Both the position numbers and the translations under genes were made by a program. Of a stretch of 64,000 bases of DNA, positions 1 through 11,282 are shown one piece after another. Each line of letters starts with the position of its first letter. Position 1 is the stretch's first letter. The stretch is from NCBI RefSeq assembly GCF_018320785.1, contig NC_054878.1:43251023-43315022 (forward strand), in the 5' to 3' direction. The DNA comes from Cheilinus undulatus (Eukaryota > Chordata > Actinopteri > Labriformes > Labridae). Under the pieces are notes generated by a model. That model was not told the origin of the DNA and searched no databases. It saw only the letters and a program-made list of their open reading frames with translations.

Positions 1-600
1 AGGAGAGCATGGGCAGGAAGTGACTGAAGAAACTTGTTAAAATGAGGGCAGAAGAAGCTTCAGTTTGAACACAAAACAGCACACCTCAGTGAATGATCTG
101 AAGAGACGCAGCACCAGCAGATAATAAAACACGGATTAAAAGTAAATCAAAGTTTTCATTTAGACTTGGCACTAAAGAGCCACAGGTGCCTGGAGAGCCA
201 TGGGTTGAGTATCTCTGCTCTACACATTAAGCAGGAAGTAACGTAACGCTGTGGTGCATTCCTTCATTAGTTCTGTCGCTGTTTTTACTGTAATTATTGT
301 TAGGGGGGCTGAGGAACATTTTAGGGTGGCTTCAGCCCCCCAAAAATGAAATAATGACATCCCTGATTTTCACAGCTTAATTTTACAATGAACCATGATG
401 TTGCTGACCTCCATGGGCCCCCAGTTTAGCTGGGCCCCAGACAGCTCTACCCTTTATCCTCCTCTATGGTTGGCCTTGATCATATAAACATGAAAATCAT
501 CAACGAGCACCAAACTTGTCTGTCCAACTTCAATCAATGTCAACACTGTTAATACTGATAAAAACATCTGTAACATCTGTCCTTTATCAGTGAATAAGTT
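1..600. other. left edge, no gene seen
   Basis: Intron or intergenic sequence of a receptor gene whose body lies left of the window. No convincing exon was found. The stretch around 385-600 recurs almost unchanged just below each other leader exon (about 9110-9300, 18920-19170, 28900-29120, 52230-52460), so it is part of the tandemly duplicated unit. Confidence 0.5.
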
Positions 601-615
601 TATGTTTATCCTTAC

Positions 616-652
616 CTGTACAGAGAAGCATCAGCATCCCAAATCAAAGCAT
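616..652 (-). pseudogene. leader exon of an off-window Ig-type receptor, with nonsense codon
   Basis: This 37-nt minus-strand segment aligns with the leader exons at 19178-19214, 29128-29164 and 52466-52502: ATG, hydrophobic codons, then a gtaag donor after phase 1. Here codon 3 (positions 644-646) is TGA where the 29.1 kb paralogue has TTA and the 52.5 kb one TTG. Later in-frame ATGs at codons 6 and 8 would leave only a few hydrophobic residues before the splice site, so a working signal peptide is doubtful. The remaining exons of this gene would lie left of position 1. The upstream block (653-950) is conserved, including the ETS-like site at 734-744. Confidence 0.6.
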
Positions 653-1667
653 TTTAATCCTCCTGATCTGATGAATCTTGCCCCTCATTCTCAATCTCTA
701 CTCTCAAAAAGTCAGATGGAGAGTTGTAGCTTTAACTTCCTGTTATACTAAACTCAAATGATGAGCCTTTTCTCCACTTTTTGTTCTCTTCTGACTTTTG
801 AGAGAAGCTGTTTCCTCATAACACCAGAGCAGCTTCACACCAAACTATGAGTTCTTCTTCTAAAGTAGTCCTTATAGTTGACAGTCAGACTCCTCAGTGA
901 TCAGACTGACAGCTCAGACTCCTGCTGTAGTCTGGTGTCTTAAGGGAGGAGCTGGTAGTTTTGGTGGTGTGAGAATAGCATGTTGCTCATCATGGTGGTT
1001 AATTTTCTGCGAAAATAGATGAGGTAGTGTTACAGTGGGGTTTGGTGCAGCATCAACAGAGATGAACGCATTTCACACTCTGATTTTAAATAACTGGTTA
1101 CTCATTTCTGTTTGTCTGAAGTCTATTCTGCAGTTTCTCTTCCTTCACTTCTCTGCCTTTCTTCATTCACATTAAAATAACTTCACTAAGTCTTCATATG
1201 AATGTTTGCTAGAGAGCTGAGACGTCACTCTTAAAACATTGACATCAAAAACAACACTGGAGGACCGTATGAAGGCTGACAATTACTTATTAAACAAACC
1301 ACAAAGACGGTGCATTAAAGAGTTCAGATTTTAAGCAACAATTTAGACTGAATGAAAACAACAAGCCTAATGACAGTTCCAAACTAGAATGGCCGTCTGC
1401 GGCGGCAGACCCACGCCTAAGCAGCGCCACCGAGGAACTCACGCTCCCACTGATTACTATAGTGTTCAAAATTCGGAGTGTGAGAAAAACCGAACAGGTG
1501 TGTGGATCATCACCAAAATCTAATCGATTCTTCCCTGTCATGATCCCAGTATTCCCTGAAAGTTTGATGAAGATCCGACTTTCCATTCTTGAGTTATCTT
1601 GTACACATACAAACAAACAGAAAGCTACGGAACCCTTTACATAACCTCCTGCCGATTTCATCGGCGT

Positions 1668-2680
1668 GGGTAAAAAGTTGGGACACTGTGTAAAATGTAA
1701 ATAAAATCAGAATGACTGTCAAATCTCATAAACCCATATTTTATTCACTTTAGAACATAAAAATGTGTCAGATGTTTAAAATCAGACATTTTATCATTCC
1801 ATGAAAAATATTAGCTCATTTTGAATTTGATGTCAGCAACACATCTCAGAAACACAGGGACAGGGCCGTGTTTACCAAACGTCTGTGAGGTGAGGAGAGC
1901 AGTTTCTGGAGTTTTGGAGAGGAATGTTGTCCCATTGTTGTCTGATGGAGCATTCTAGCTGCTCAACAGTCCTGTCTATTTTGTATTGGTGAAAGGTCTG
2001 GACTGCAGGCAGACCAGTTCAGGACTGGGACTCTTGTACTGTGAAGCCATACTGTTGTGATGGATGTGGTATGTGGTTTAAAATTGTCTTTCTGAAATAG
2101 TCAAGGCCTTCCCTGACAGAGACGTTGTCTGGATGGGAGCAGATGTTGCTCTAAAACCTCTCTCTGCTTCTCAGCATTGATAGTTCCTTTCCAGATGTGT
2201 AAGCTGCCCACGCCATAGACACTAATGTAACCCCATACCATCAGAGATGCAGGATTTAGGACTGTGCACTGATAACAGAGTGTTCCTCTCCTCTTTAGTC
2301 AACAGGACACAGTATCTGTGGTTACCAAAAAAAGGAAAAGGTCAAATTTTGATCCATCTGACCACAGAACAGTTTTCCCATCATGTCTCAGTCTATTGTT
2401 AATGATCTTTGTCCCTGAGAAGACGGCAGCATTTCTGGATGGCACAGTGAACTGTGTTAACAGTCAGTGATTTCTGGAAGTGTTCCTGAGCCCATGCAGT
2501 GATTTCCAGTACAGAATCATGTCTGTTTTTAATGCAGTGGCCCCTGAGGGCCCGAACATAAAGAGCATCCAGTATTGACCTTCAGCCTTGTCTCTGAATC
2601 TTTTGATGATATTATGTTCTCTCTATGGTGGGATATTCAAATTCTTTACCATTTTACATTGAGGAAAAAATTCTGAATTA
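1668..2680 (-). mobile_element. Tc1/mariner-superfamily remnant, copy 1
   Basis: Degenerate copy of a fish DNA transposon with transposase sense on the minus strand. It is recognisable from blocks such as the 'accagttcaggactggg' and 'acagaacagttttcccatca' stretches. Four other copies (11283-12345, 22744-23765, 35452-36540, 54154-55230) sit at the same place, just 3' of a receptor tail exon. This copy lacks the element's outer end. The shared position shows the insertion predates the tandem duplication. Confidence 0.7.
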
Positions 2681-2905
2681 CAATTTGATTGGAAAAATGT
2701 TACAAGAGCAGAAAAGAAACACTAGTTTTTGAATAATACAGTTCTTTTTTCATTCATTTTCTACCATTCATAAAGAGTTAAGAACACAACTGCAAAGCTA
2801 TATATTAGAAGCTTTTCTCAAGCTTACAAAAACAATCTTATATTGTTGAAATCTTCATCAATAACATATGTATAACTATGTTACATGTTTTTAAGGTCAT
2901 GCAGA

Positions 2906-5900
2906 TCATTTGGCTCTTAATCTCTGGATTCTGGCAGAAGCCTCATGGCCTCCAGAGTTTTCATAGACGACTAAACCAAAATCTTCATTGTCCTGTTCCT
3001 GTGGAAACAACAACTATAAAGTTAGAATCTAGATTAAATTGACTCAAATATTTCCTGTTGCTCTGCAGAATATAAGACGTAAAATAAAGGTAGAACTTTA
3101 TTTTGGTGGGCCCAAATGCCTACTTATTACTAGATAATGACCACCTTATTCTAAAGAAATTAGTAGCTACGTAAACTTAAAATCTCTAGGTATGTTACTA
3201 AAATACAGCTCTAATTATTCTCACTCCATTTACTGGACAACAGTGAACTGTGAAATTCCACAAACATGAGTTTTCTCTAACAGAATGTTTGAACTCACAG
3301 CATCAGGATCAATCTGGGTTTTGTTTCCTGTAAAGATAAAAGAGTTGGCATAAGTTTCAACAGTGTTGATCCACTTTATTGAATGATGCCACTATGAACA
3401 TTTACATTTGGAGCTTTCTCACCTTTGATTCTGGTCCATATGCACACAGTCACAACAGCTAGAATGAGTGCTGCAAATCCCACAGACACAATGATAAACC
3501 TGAGCATGAGACCTGGATGATAAAACAAATACATAGAATCAAAAACAACAATGACTCTTATTTTACACCTTCAACCTGGTGTCAGTTGGATGTTTGTACG
3601 TCACAGGAAAGAAGGAGCAGCATGGGTGGAGCCGAGTAATCCGACTGGTCGCTCCATTGGTCCTACCAGAATTCTACTCTTGTCACAAATCATGCTCTAT
3701 TTTTAAAACAGATTCAGATTTCTTTGATAATTTAAAAACAGAAAACACTCTAGTATGAACAACGACCAGGTGCAAACGGACCAGGTGCAATCTATTTCAT
3801 CCTGTGAAATGTTTCTCCTAAGTATAGTCAGTCTTCAAAATATTCATGTAGTTGTATTGTGTCATGCTTACAATATTTACACTTACAGCTTTTCAAAAAT
3901 TCTTGATCCACTTGTAATTTGGCAGTAAATGGCTGTCATCTGTCTCCATGATGGGCTCCACCCACAGAAACTCACTAAAAACTCTGACCAAGAGTCATTT
4001 CACCTGAATCCATCTGAACCAGCAGCAGCCTGTACGTTTCCATAGCAACCATCTAAAACAGAAGTACATTTCCATAGTAACCATCTAAAACAGAAGTAGG
4101 TTTCCATTGCAACCATCAAAAATAGAGGTAACTTTCCGTAGTAACCATCTAAAACAGAAATACGTTTCCTGAGCAACCATCTAAAACAGAGGTACGTTCC
4201 ATAGTAACCATCTAAAACAGAAATACGTTTCCTGAGCAACCATCTAAAACAGAAGTACGTTTCCATAGTAACCATCTAAAACAGAAGTATGTTTCCTTAG
4301 CAACCATCTGGTGGGTCGTTTCCGCTGAGCGGTCCGGCTCGGTTCGGTGCGGGACGGCACGCTTTTTTCGGTGTTTCCATAGAGAAGGGGTCCCAGGGGA
4401 CTGACCCGTGCCGTCCCATTTTTCGGCGCCCTTCTGTGGGGGTGCCGGTCTTGCCTGCCCGTGCCGGGGGGGGTGGAGCTGCACGCAGCATTGGGGGCTG
4501 CGCTGGCGTCGCGTCGGCGCGTGGCTCGGCTGCTCGCCTCCGGGCTTCAGGGATGGATAGACTGTGTCGTATATCTATTGCATGTAAATATTTCACATTC
4601 ATCTAAGAAACCTCAAAGTATTTGGTGAGGGCAGGACTTTCAAAAATCTCTCAGATTGGACAAATGCTATGTCTGTCACATTCACAGGCCAATCAGAGCG
4701 ACAAGACAAAATAAGGTGGTCAGCATGAACAGCTCTGGTAGTAACTCCAGTTTGGCAGTAAGGCGCTGTTACAGTTTTTAGGCTGGTTGGGAGAAGAGCG
4801 AAGAAACATCTCTACCATCATGACAGCTTTTCACTGTGGTTCTTTGCTCTTTATTTAATAAAGAAATGTGGTCCAGTTCTGATAAAACTGCCGCTATACT
4901 GTCGGCACATCTGAGCTAAATGCTACACTGACAGCAGCCATTGATATAAGCTTCCAGTACAACTGAACCCCAGCTGTTGCTACTGCCTTGTTATCGACAG
5001 ATTGGGCAAAAACCATTTTCTGCTTTTGCACAAACACACATTGGAGATTTACGAGATGAATTTGCCTGATGACAAACATGGGGTCTGGCAAATCTATCTG
5101 CTAAAAAGAGACTTCTGAAACACATTCAGCAATGAATGTGTTTTTGGCACGCACTGAAAGCATCTACAGAGGACAGTTTTTATGTTTTATTTTGTTTGTC
5201 AAGCCTAGATGTGTTCTTCCCAATGAAGTGTGCTGGGAAGAAGTCAGAGGTGGAGCCATCACACTTCACAACACTCTCTGGACCAGAATATAGGGCAGAC
5301 TCAGAGCTCCAGAATCCTCCAGAGGAAATCTCTACTCACTGAGTCCAACACCTTCTGGAAGTCAACACAGGCTCACTCTTCTTTCTGTCATACTATGCAG
5401 AGATGGTTTCAGTTATGGTTCATATCTCAGAAATACCACCTTTCTACATAAGCTGTAGAAACATACAGGTACCAAATAAAACACAGAATGCACTAGGAGA
5501 AAGAGATGGAGAGAGATCTTAAACACATTTATTTCACCGTAACCTGATGATATACATTCAAAAAGTATTTAAACTTCCTTTGCTGTTTTTGTTATGTTGT
5601 ATCCTCATGCTACAGTCTGTTAAATTTATTTTTATTCTTATTAGCTCAGTCATACCTTGTTGTTCTGTTGGAGATGTTTCAATGTTTTCAGATGGTGTTT
5701 TGCTTCTCCCTGAATCCATAAATGCAATTTGTTAATTCTCACATGAGGAAAACGTGGTATTTAACAGCTAAACAGTATCTTACTCAATGTTCTTACCTGA
5801 GAGGTGGTGATTCAAGGTGAACTGTACACTTCTGTTGCCTTTGTTCTCCTTTATTTTACATGTCAATAGCTTATAGTTCTTTGAGGTGTAAATAAAGTGA

Positions 5901-6489
5901 GAAGCCTTAAAGGCCAGTACGGCTGCACAACGAAGTTTTTGTATAAGAAGGTCTCTATAATCTTCATCCACAACCTGATCAGCAAACAGCCACACCACAG
6001 TGTGTTCACATACATATCTGGTCGATAATCTGCATTTTACCTTCACGTTATCACCGTCCTTTTCTTCTGTCACTGGTGAAGAGAGAGATGATGTTAGGGA
6101 CAGACATTAAGAGTAGCACAGACTACTTTACCACCATGATTGTAGTGTATATTTTGTGGTAAACTCACTGGTAACAACAGACACATCAACCACAGCTTCT
6201 TTTCCTCTGTTAACTTCCTGAATGCAGAAGTATCGGCCCACATCCTCTGTTGTGGTGTTCTTTATAACCAGAGAGCAGTTTGCTGTAACTCGTAGTCGGT
6301 CGCCTTTTTTGTTTGTGTGCTCTGTGAACCGTCCACCATCGACTAACTCTACTGCTGACCTCGTACCCTGCTGACTGAAGCTCCATGTTGTTCTGTCACA
6401 GTTATGGTAATCATTGATGATGTTTTCACAGGGCAGAGTGACCTCAGCTCCATCTCTGACAATCAAGGAGAAAGAATGTGTAGTTTCAG
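2906..6489 (-). CDS. Ig-domain transmembrane receptor 1 (leader exon lost, probably broken)
   Basis: Minus-strand type I membrane receptor with two Ig-like domains. Exons in transcript order are D1 6169-6489 (107 codons), D2 5797-6072 (92 codons), stalk 5656-5709, TM 3423-3512, a 29-nt exon 3299-3327, and the last exon 2906-2998 ending in TGA. All ectodomain exons are phase 1/1 with consensus splice sites. D1 shows VTLPC, TTWSF and DVGRYFC, the canonical V-set cysteines and tryptophan, plus an extra Cys pair (YHNC, ANCSL). The tail contains VVYENS, a YxN motif. D1 and D2 are clearly diverged from receptors 2 and 3. At the position where the leader should be (about 9316), about 90 bp including the whole leader exon are deleted, so the gene is either dead or uses an unseen leader. 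Resembles the teleost DICP group; family assignment tentative. Confidence 0.6.
4036..4309. repeat. 32-bp minisatellite, about 8.6 units
   Basis: Tandem units of 32 bp built on gtttccatagcaaccatcta followed by aaacagaagtac, with scattered substitutions and one 31-bp unit. It lies in the TM-to-stalk intron of Ig receptor 1. Neither receptor 2 nor 3 has it, so it arose after duplication. Confidence 0.9.
4310..4560. mobile_element. GC-rich MITE-like remnant
   Basis: An abrupt GC-rich island inside an AT-rich intron, starting directly at the end of the 32-bp minisatellite. The wording (ccgctgagcggtccggctcg, then cggttcggtgcgg type blocks) is like ends of fish non-autonomous DNA transposons. I could not define inverted ends or a target-site duplication. 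Confidence 0.4.
4561..5655. other. intron of Ig receptor 1, unassigned repeats
   Basis: No exon or recognisable transposase was found between the GC-rich island and the stalk exon. Short open frames here have no recognisable domain. Confidence 0.4.
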
Positions 6490-6644
6490 CTGTAAAAGAC
6501 AACAGAACAGAGATTATTTTAAGAGTTCAGACACTGTTACCAATCTAAACACTTCAAGGGGCTTTTTTCAACAGTACTGTTACAGTCATGGTAAATTCTA
6601 CACATACAAAAGTGCTTATATACAAGAAAATCTATTCATATCCC

Positions 6645-7035
6645 TTCTCTCTCAATCATTGTTGAGATGTTCCTACGCCTTCATTGGAGTCCACCTTTGG
6701 TCAATTAGACTGAGTGGACATGATTTGGAAAGACACACCTCTCTATAGAAAGCCTCACAGCTGACAGTGATATCAGAACAAAAACTATGCCTGTCAGAGA
6801 CAGGATTGTTGACACAGATCTGGGGAAGATTAGCAACACTTTCTGCTGCACTGGAGGTTCCCAAGAGCACAGTGGCCTCCAGAATTCTCACATGGAAGAA
6901 GTTTGGACCAACCAGGACTTTCCAAGAGCTGATCTCCAAACTGAGTGTTTGTGGGAGAGCGGCCTTAGTAAGAGAGGTGACCAAGAACCCCATCATCACT
7001 CTGAGCTCAGTAATGGTAGCTGTTTTATTTGGTTT
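6645..7035 (+). mobile_element. Tc1-like transposon 5' fragment
   Basis: Plus-strand translation resembles the N-terminal DNA-binding part of Tc1 transposases: a block like SAALEVPKSTVASRI, then WKKFG, then RAALVREVTKNP, followed by loss of the frame. The DDE catalytic region is absent, so this is a dead fragment. It lies in the intron upstream of D1 of Ig receptor 1. Confidence 0.75.
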
Positions 7036-7289
7036 CTCATGGAGTAAAAAATCATTTACAGTTAAATAAAAACAGGCTTTAGTGTAAAGATTAATCTGTT
7101 ACATTTATTCTACAAACAGATTATTTTTTATTCTCTATAGACTGGGAACAAGTGTTATATTTTTCTAATGGTCAAATTTGATCAAATTTCAAGTAATCAT
7201 CAGATGAATATACTGTGAGTGGTTAAAGAAATCTTATCAGCTACTTAAATGAATGTAGGAAAAGAAATTAATTTGTGTTTTTATTTCAT

Positions 7290-7720
7290 TTTTTCAATGT
7301 TGAATCTCACAATTATTATTTAAAAGAATGATTTTGACTTTTTATTATATGTCATGACTTTTATCTCATTTTATGAAATATTAGATACACAAACTTTAAG
7401 TCACATTTAGACTTTAACTCGTTATTCCATGTTTCATCTCACATTTTGACCTTTTCAACTCCTAACTTTGACTTTACTCCAATCTTTTAGCCTTATAGAC
7501 TCTCACTTTCACATTTTAACTCATATTTTGATCTTTAAAGTCATAATTTCAAATCTTATCTTATATTTTGATCATTAAAACTAATGATTTTGACCTTCTA
7601 GCTCATATATTTGCCTTTTCAAAACATTTTTTGACTTAGAATTTTGTTTTTTGGCCTTTTGAAGTAGTAAGTTTGACATTTTTAATCCTCATGAGTCAGA
7701 GAATATCTCTAAAATGCAAT
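7290..7720. repeat. degenerate TTTTGACCTTT-type tandem repeat
   Basis: Roughly 25-40 bp irregular units alternating 'ttttgac(c)ttt' with 'actcataattt'. Related arrays occur at 15470-15930 (receptor 2 intron) and 24700-24985 (receptor 3 intron). Confidence 0.65.
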
Positions 7721-8459
7721 CTTTACTCTTCTAAAGTTCAAATATTTATTTATTTTTAACCATCTTTTTTTACATTGTTACCAATTTTGGTAGCTTTTTG
7801 CCTTTTCCCCCACTTTTCCCCCATTGCTGCCGCCTTTTTTTGGGCCATTTCTGCAACTTTTAACCCATGGAAGGAAAGGCCTCAGTTGTGTTATGATTTT
7901 TTTTCGATACAGTTATATGTTAAATCAAAGGACACGTCAGTGGTGACGGTGAGCAATTTGTTATCACGCCATTTGACAGGAAGTCACTGTAACTCTTACA
8001 TGAAACATCAGAATTGATTAAAAGTTCACATGAATGATCAAGGTCCACCTTTCTATACACTGGAATTCTTATTTTATTGTGTTGCCATAGCGCCCCCTAC
8101 TAGCAAAAGGAAGTGACAAAACTGGGCCTGTTTCCTCAGTCCTCTCACTGACTTGAACCATTTACGTTCAGTTTTGATGGAAAGGCCTCAATAGTTGTCC
8201 GGCCCTCTGACATGCATTATTAAAGGATGCCTTTTTGCCAGTGGCGACCATTTCAGTCACTCGCCCAGGGCGCAGGAAGTTGTCCTCATGCTCAAATAAA
8301 ACATCTAATTTGGCAACAGGAAGTCACACGATTGGCCATTTCTTTATAAGTATTATTGAGTTGAACCTTTAAAGTTAAGATTTTGATATAAGGGCCATAA
8401 TATTCATCCAGAACAGTCACATGACTGATTAAAGCCCGCCTTTCTGCCGATGGCAACCA

Positions 8460-8770
8460 AGATGATGACTGTGTCCAAAATTCACTCCATATACATTTTT
8501 GCCGCTTCAGTTTTTCACTTTTAATCCATTTTGCCACTTTTTGGCCATTTTATCACCTTTTCTTGCACATTTATCCTGTTTGTGCTGTTTTTCCACCCTT
8601 GTTTCCCCACTTTTAACCCATTTTGAAGACTTTTGCCCATTAATAATTTGTCTAACATTATTAAATGTTTTGTGACCTTTCACCTTTTCCCCCATTTCTA
8701 ACCCACCTCTGCAGCTTCTTGCACATTTTTGTCACTGTTTTCCACATTTATTAAACCATTCTCAAAGGTT
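8460..8770. repeat. degenerate TTTTGCCACTTTTAACCCATT-type repeat
   Basis: Irregular units of 'gccacttttaacccatttt'. Sister arrays lie at 18410-18610, 27110-27440 and 58370-58560, at comparable places upstream or inside the duplicated units. Confidence 0.6.
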
Positions 8771-9299
8771 TTTGCCATGTTTTGCCACTTCCATCCATCC
8801 ATTCTGCCCCCTACTGTTGACAAGCAGTACTACCTCATATGAAAAATGCTCTATGCTCATTATTTTCAATCTAATGATGCTCCTGGGAGGATCTATGGTC
8901 TCTCTGACATGATGAATGTCACCACACAGGTTTGCTGATGTGCTACCGTCCAACAATATCCACAGAGACACGGTTGCAACAGCCCGAAGTCTGATGAAAA
9001 GGCGTTTACATTTTTAAAAAGCCTGTATTGTACCACAGCAGAACTAAAAAAAACAAATATTTTTGTTGCTTGATAATTGCAGAGCTTTGTCAGGTTTTAA
9101 GTAAAATATGATTATCACAGCTTAACTTTACGATGGACAATGATTTTTCTGACCTCCCCCTACCTTTTATCCTGGCCTTAAACATATAAACATGAAAATT
9201 ATAAACAAGCAGCAAACTTGTCTGTCCAACTTAAATCAATGTCAACACTGTTAATACTGATAAAAACATCTGTAACATCTGTCTTTTATCAATGAATAA

Positions 9300-9560
9300 G
9301 TTTAGGTTTATCCTTACCTTTATCTCTACTCTCAATAGTCAGATTGAGCTGTAGCTTTAACTTCCTGTTAAACTAAACTCAAATGATGAGCCTTTTCTCC
9401 ACTTTTTGTACTCCTGACTTTCTGAGAAAAGCTGTTTCTTCCTAACACCAGAGCAGCTTTACTCCAAACTGTGGAGTTCTTCTACTAAAGCAGTCATATA
9501 GTTGACAGTCAGACTCCTCAGTGATCAGACTGACTGCTGTAGTGTGGTTTCTTATGGGAG
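9300..9560 (-). pseudogene. 5' region of Ig receptor 1 with the leader exon deleted
   Basis: Aligns with the leader and upstream block of the other genes, but sequence jumps from cttacct (donor side) straight to the tctctactctca upstream block, removing the ATG and the hydrophobic codons. The ETS-like element aacttcctgtt is kept at 9359-9369, followed by the conserved gtcagactcctcagtgatca block. Confidence 0.7.
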
Positions 9561-9932
9561 GGGCTGGTAGTTTTGGTGGTTTGAGAATTGCACGTTGCTC
9601 ATCATGGTGGTTAATTTTCTATGGAAAATGGACGAGCAAGTGTTAAAGTGTGGTTTGGTGTAGCATGAGCAGAGATGTGAGCATTTAACTCTTTTTACGG
9701 GCATAAATACACATCCAGACACTCTGAAGATCAAGCTAACAAAGTTATTCTAACAGCACTTTGAAATCAAACACACTGATTTTAGATAACTGGTTACTCA
9801 TTTCTGTATCAGCTGCAGTCTATTCTGCAGTTTCACTTCCTCCACTGCTACGCCTTTTTTTCTTTCATATTAAAATGACCTCACTAAGTCTTTATATGAA
9901 TGTTTGCTAGAGAGCGGAGACGTCACTTTTAA

Positions 9933-11146
9933 AGGGGCTCTATGCAAGATTTAAAAAAAAATATCAGTGTAGCGACACTGCCGGCCATTAGGCGAACTAC
10001 AACAATATTGTGTTGCTCGTCCACGACGGCACGCTCCTTGCTCATGAACGAGCCTCCGCTTTATCAGCTGATACACACGCAGACCAAGGTGATTTACCGG
10101 CATCGTGTATACAGAGGAGGTAAGTGAAGTAACAATTAAAAGTTCCACGAACTAAAAATCAAAATGAATAAAGTATATTTGAACCTCTAGTTCAAAAAAT
10201 TAAATATTGGTTCATATGAGGCGATTAAAAAAGACAATATTTTCACGACCATTTATATGAATGAACAACTTCGCTACTTAGTGCAGCACTGACCAATTTA
10301 ATTGTCTTTTTACGTGTGTAATGTGTATTGAATGGGACGTGTTTTGAGCAGAAGCAACAGGGCTAACGTTGCTTAGCTCTGATAACGGTGCCTCGCCCAC
10401 AGATATCAGATAGCTGACATTATGTGTTGAAGATATTTGACAAACTAAGCATCAAAACATAAACTCAGGAAGTTGAGTCCAGTGCCAGGAAGCAAGAAAG
10501 AGATGAAATATTATCTGGAAAACACTAAATGAGTAACGTGACATTCTTGTTGTTGGGATAGCATCTTTGTAAGCAAGCTAACGTGATGTAGCGTATAGTT
10601 TATACAACATAAAACACTACATTGTATTTCATGGTCCAGAGTGATGTTTGACCTTTTCCACAGAAAGACAGCCATCTCTGGATCGGTATTTATCCTGAGC
10701 GCCGAGCGTAGCTCCCTCTATTTCTCAAACGCTCCATCGATATTTATCCTCCATTTCCCCCTGCGTCGGTCACACTCTCTTTTAGCTTGACGGGCTTCAG
10801 CAGATAAAACTGTCTTAGTTTTTTATGTTTTCGAGGAGTTTGTGTGGGTGTTTGGGCTGAGTTAGCCGGTCGTTTACTCGCGGAAGCAGCCTTCTCCATT
10901 CAACACGCCGTTGTCAGGTATAAACAGAGCAACAGGGTGCGTGCATTACGTAGTACCCGACATCACTTCCATTGAGATTTCGCAGAAAATTCGGCCCGAG
11001 CTCTTCACAGAGAAACGACTCCACAGGCTTATACAGGCAAACAAGGAAGACATGAAGAGCCTCATTCTTCACATTAGGATAAAGTGCGCACCATTATATA
11101 CTCAAAAGTGGGAAGTTTTAAAGCAAAAATCTTACACAGAGCCCCT
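9933..11146. mobile_element. TTAA-target DNA transposon, 1.2 kb, inserted in the 5' flank of Ig receptor 1
   Basis: Terminal inverted repeats AGGGGCTCTATGCAAGATTT (left) and its near-complement AAATCTTACACAGAGCCCCT (right), flanked by TTAA at 9929-9932 and 11147-11150. The empty site is visible in the paralogous flank near 1225-1245 (cttaaaacattgacatc). TTAA targets are used by piggyBac and Kolobok elements. The internal frames are short, with no recognisable transposase domain, so it is probably non-autonomous. Confidence 0.85.
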
Positions 11147-11282
11147 TTAACACATTGACATCAAAAACAATGCTGGAGGACCATATGAAGGCTGACAGTT
11201 ATTAAACAAACCACAAAGAAGGTGCATTCAGAAGTTCAGATTTTAAGCAACAAAGTCAGGCTGAATACAAAAAAAAACACAA

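Noticed and set aside
2906-2998. ITIM in the cytoplasmic tail
   Set aside because: VVYENS/VVYENC lacks I, V or L at position +3 after Tyr, so it does not meet the ITIM pattern; YxN is the better description.
4036-4309. CRISPR-like regular repeats
   Set aside because: Units are head-to-tail with no unique spacers and the window is vertebrate DNA; it is a minisatellite.
4297-4602. Pro/Arg/Ala-rich minus-strand frames
   Set aside because: Caused by a GC-rich transposon remnant; no signal peptide, domain or splice support.
9951-10148. small frames on both strands inside the TTAA element
   Set aside because: Both frames are open over the same stretch without any domain; chance frames within a non-autonomous transposon.
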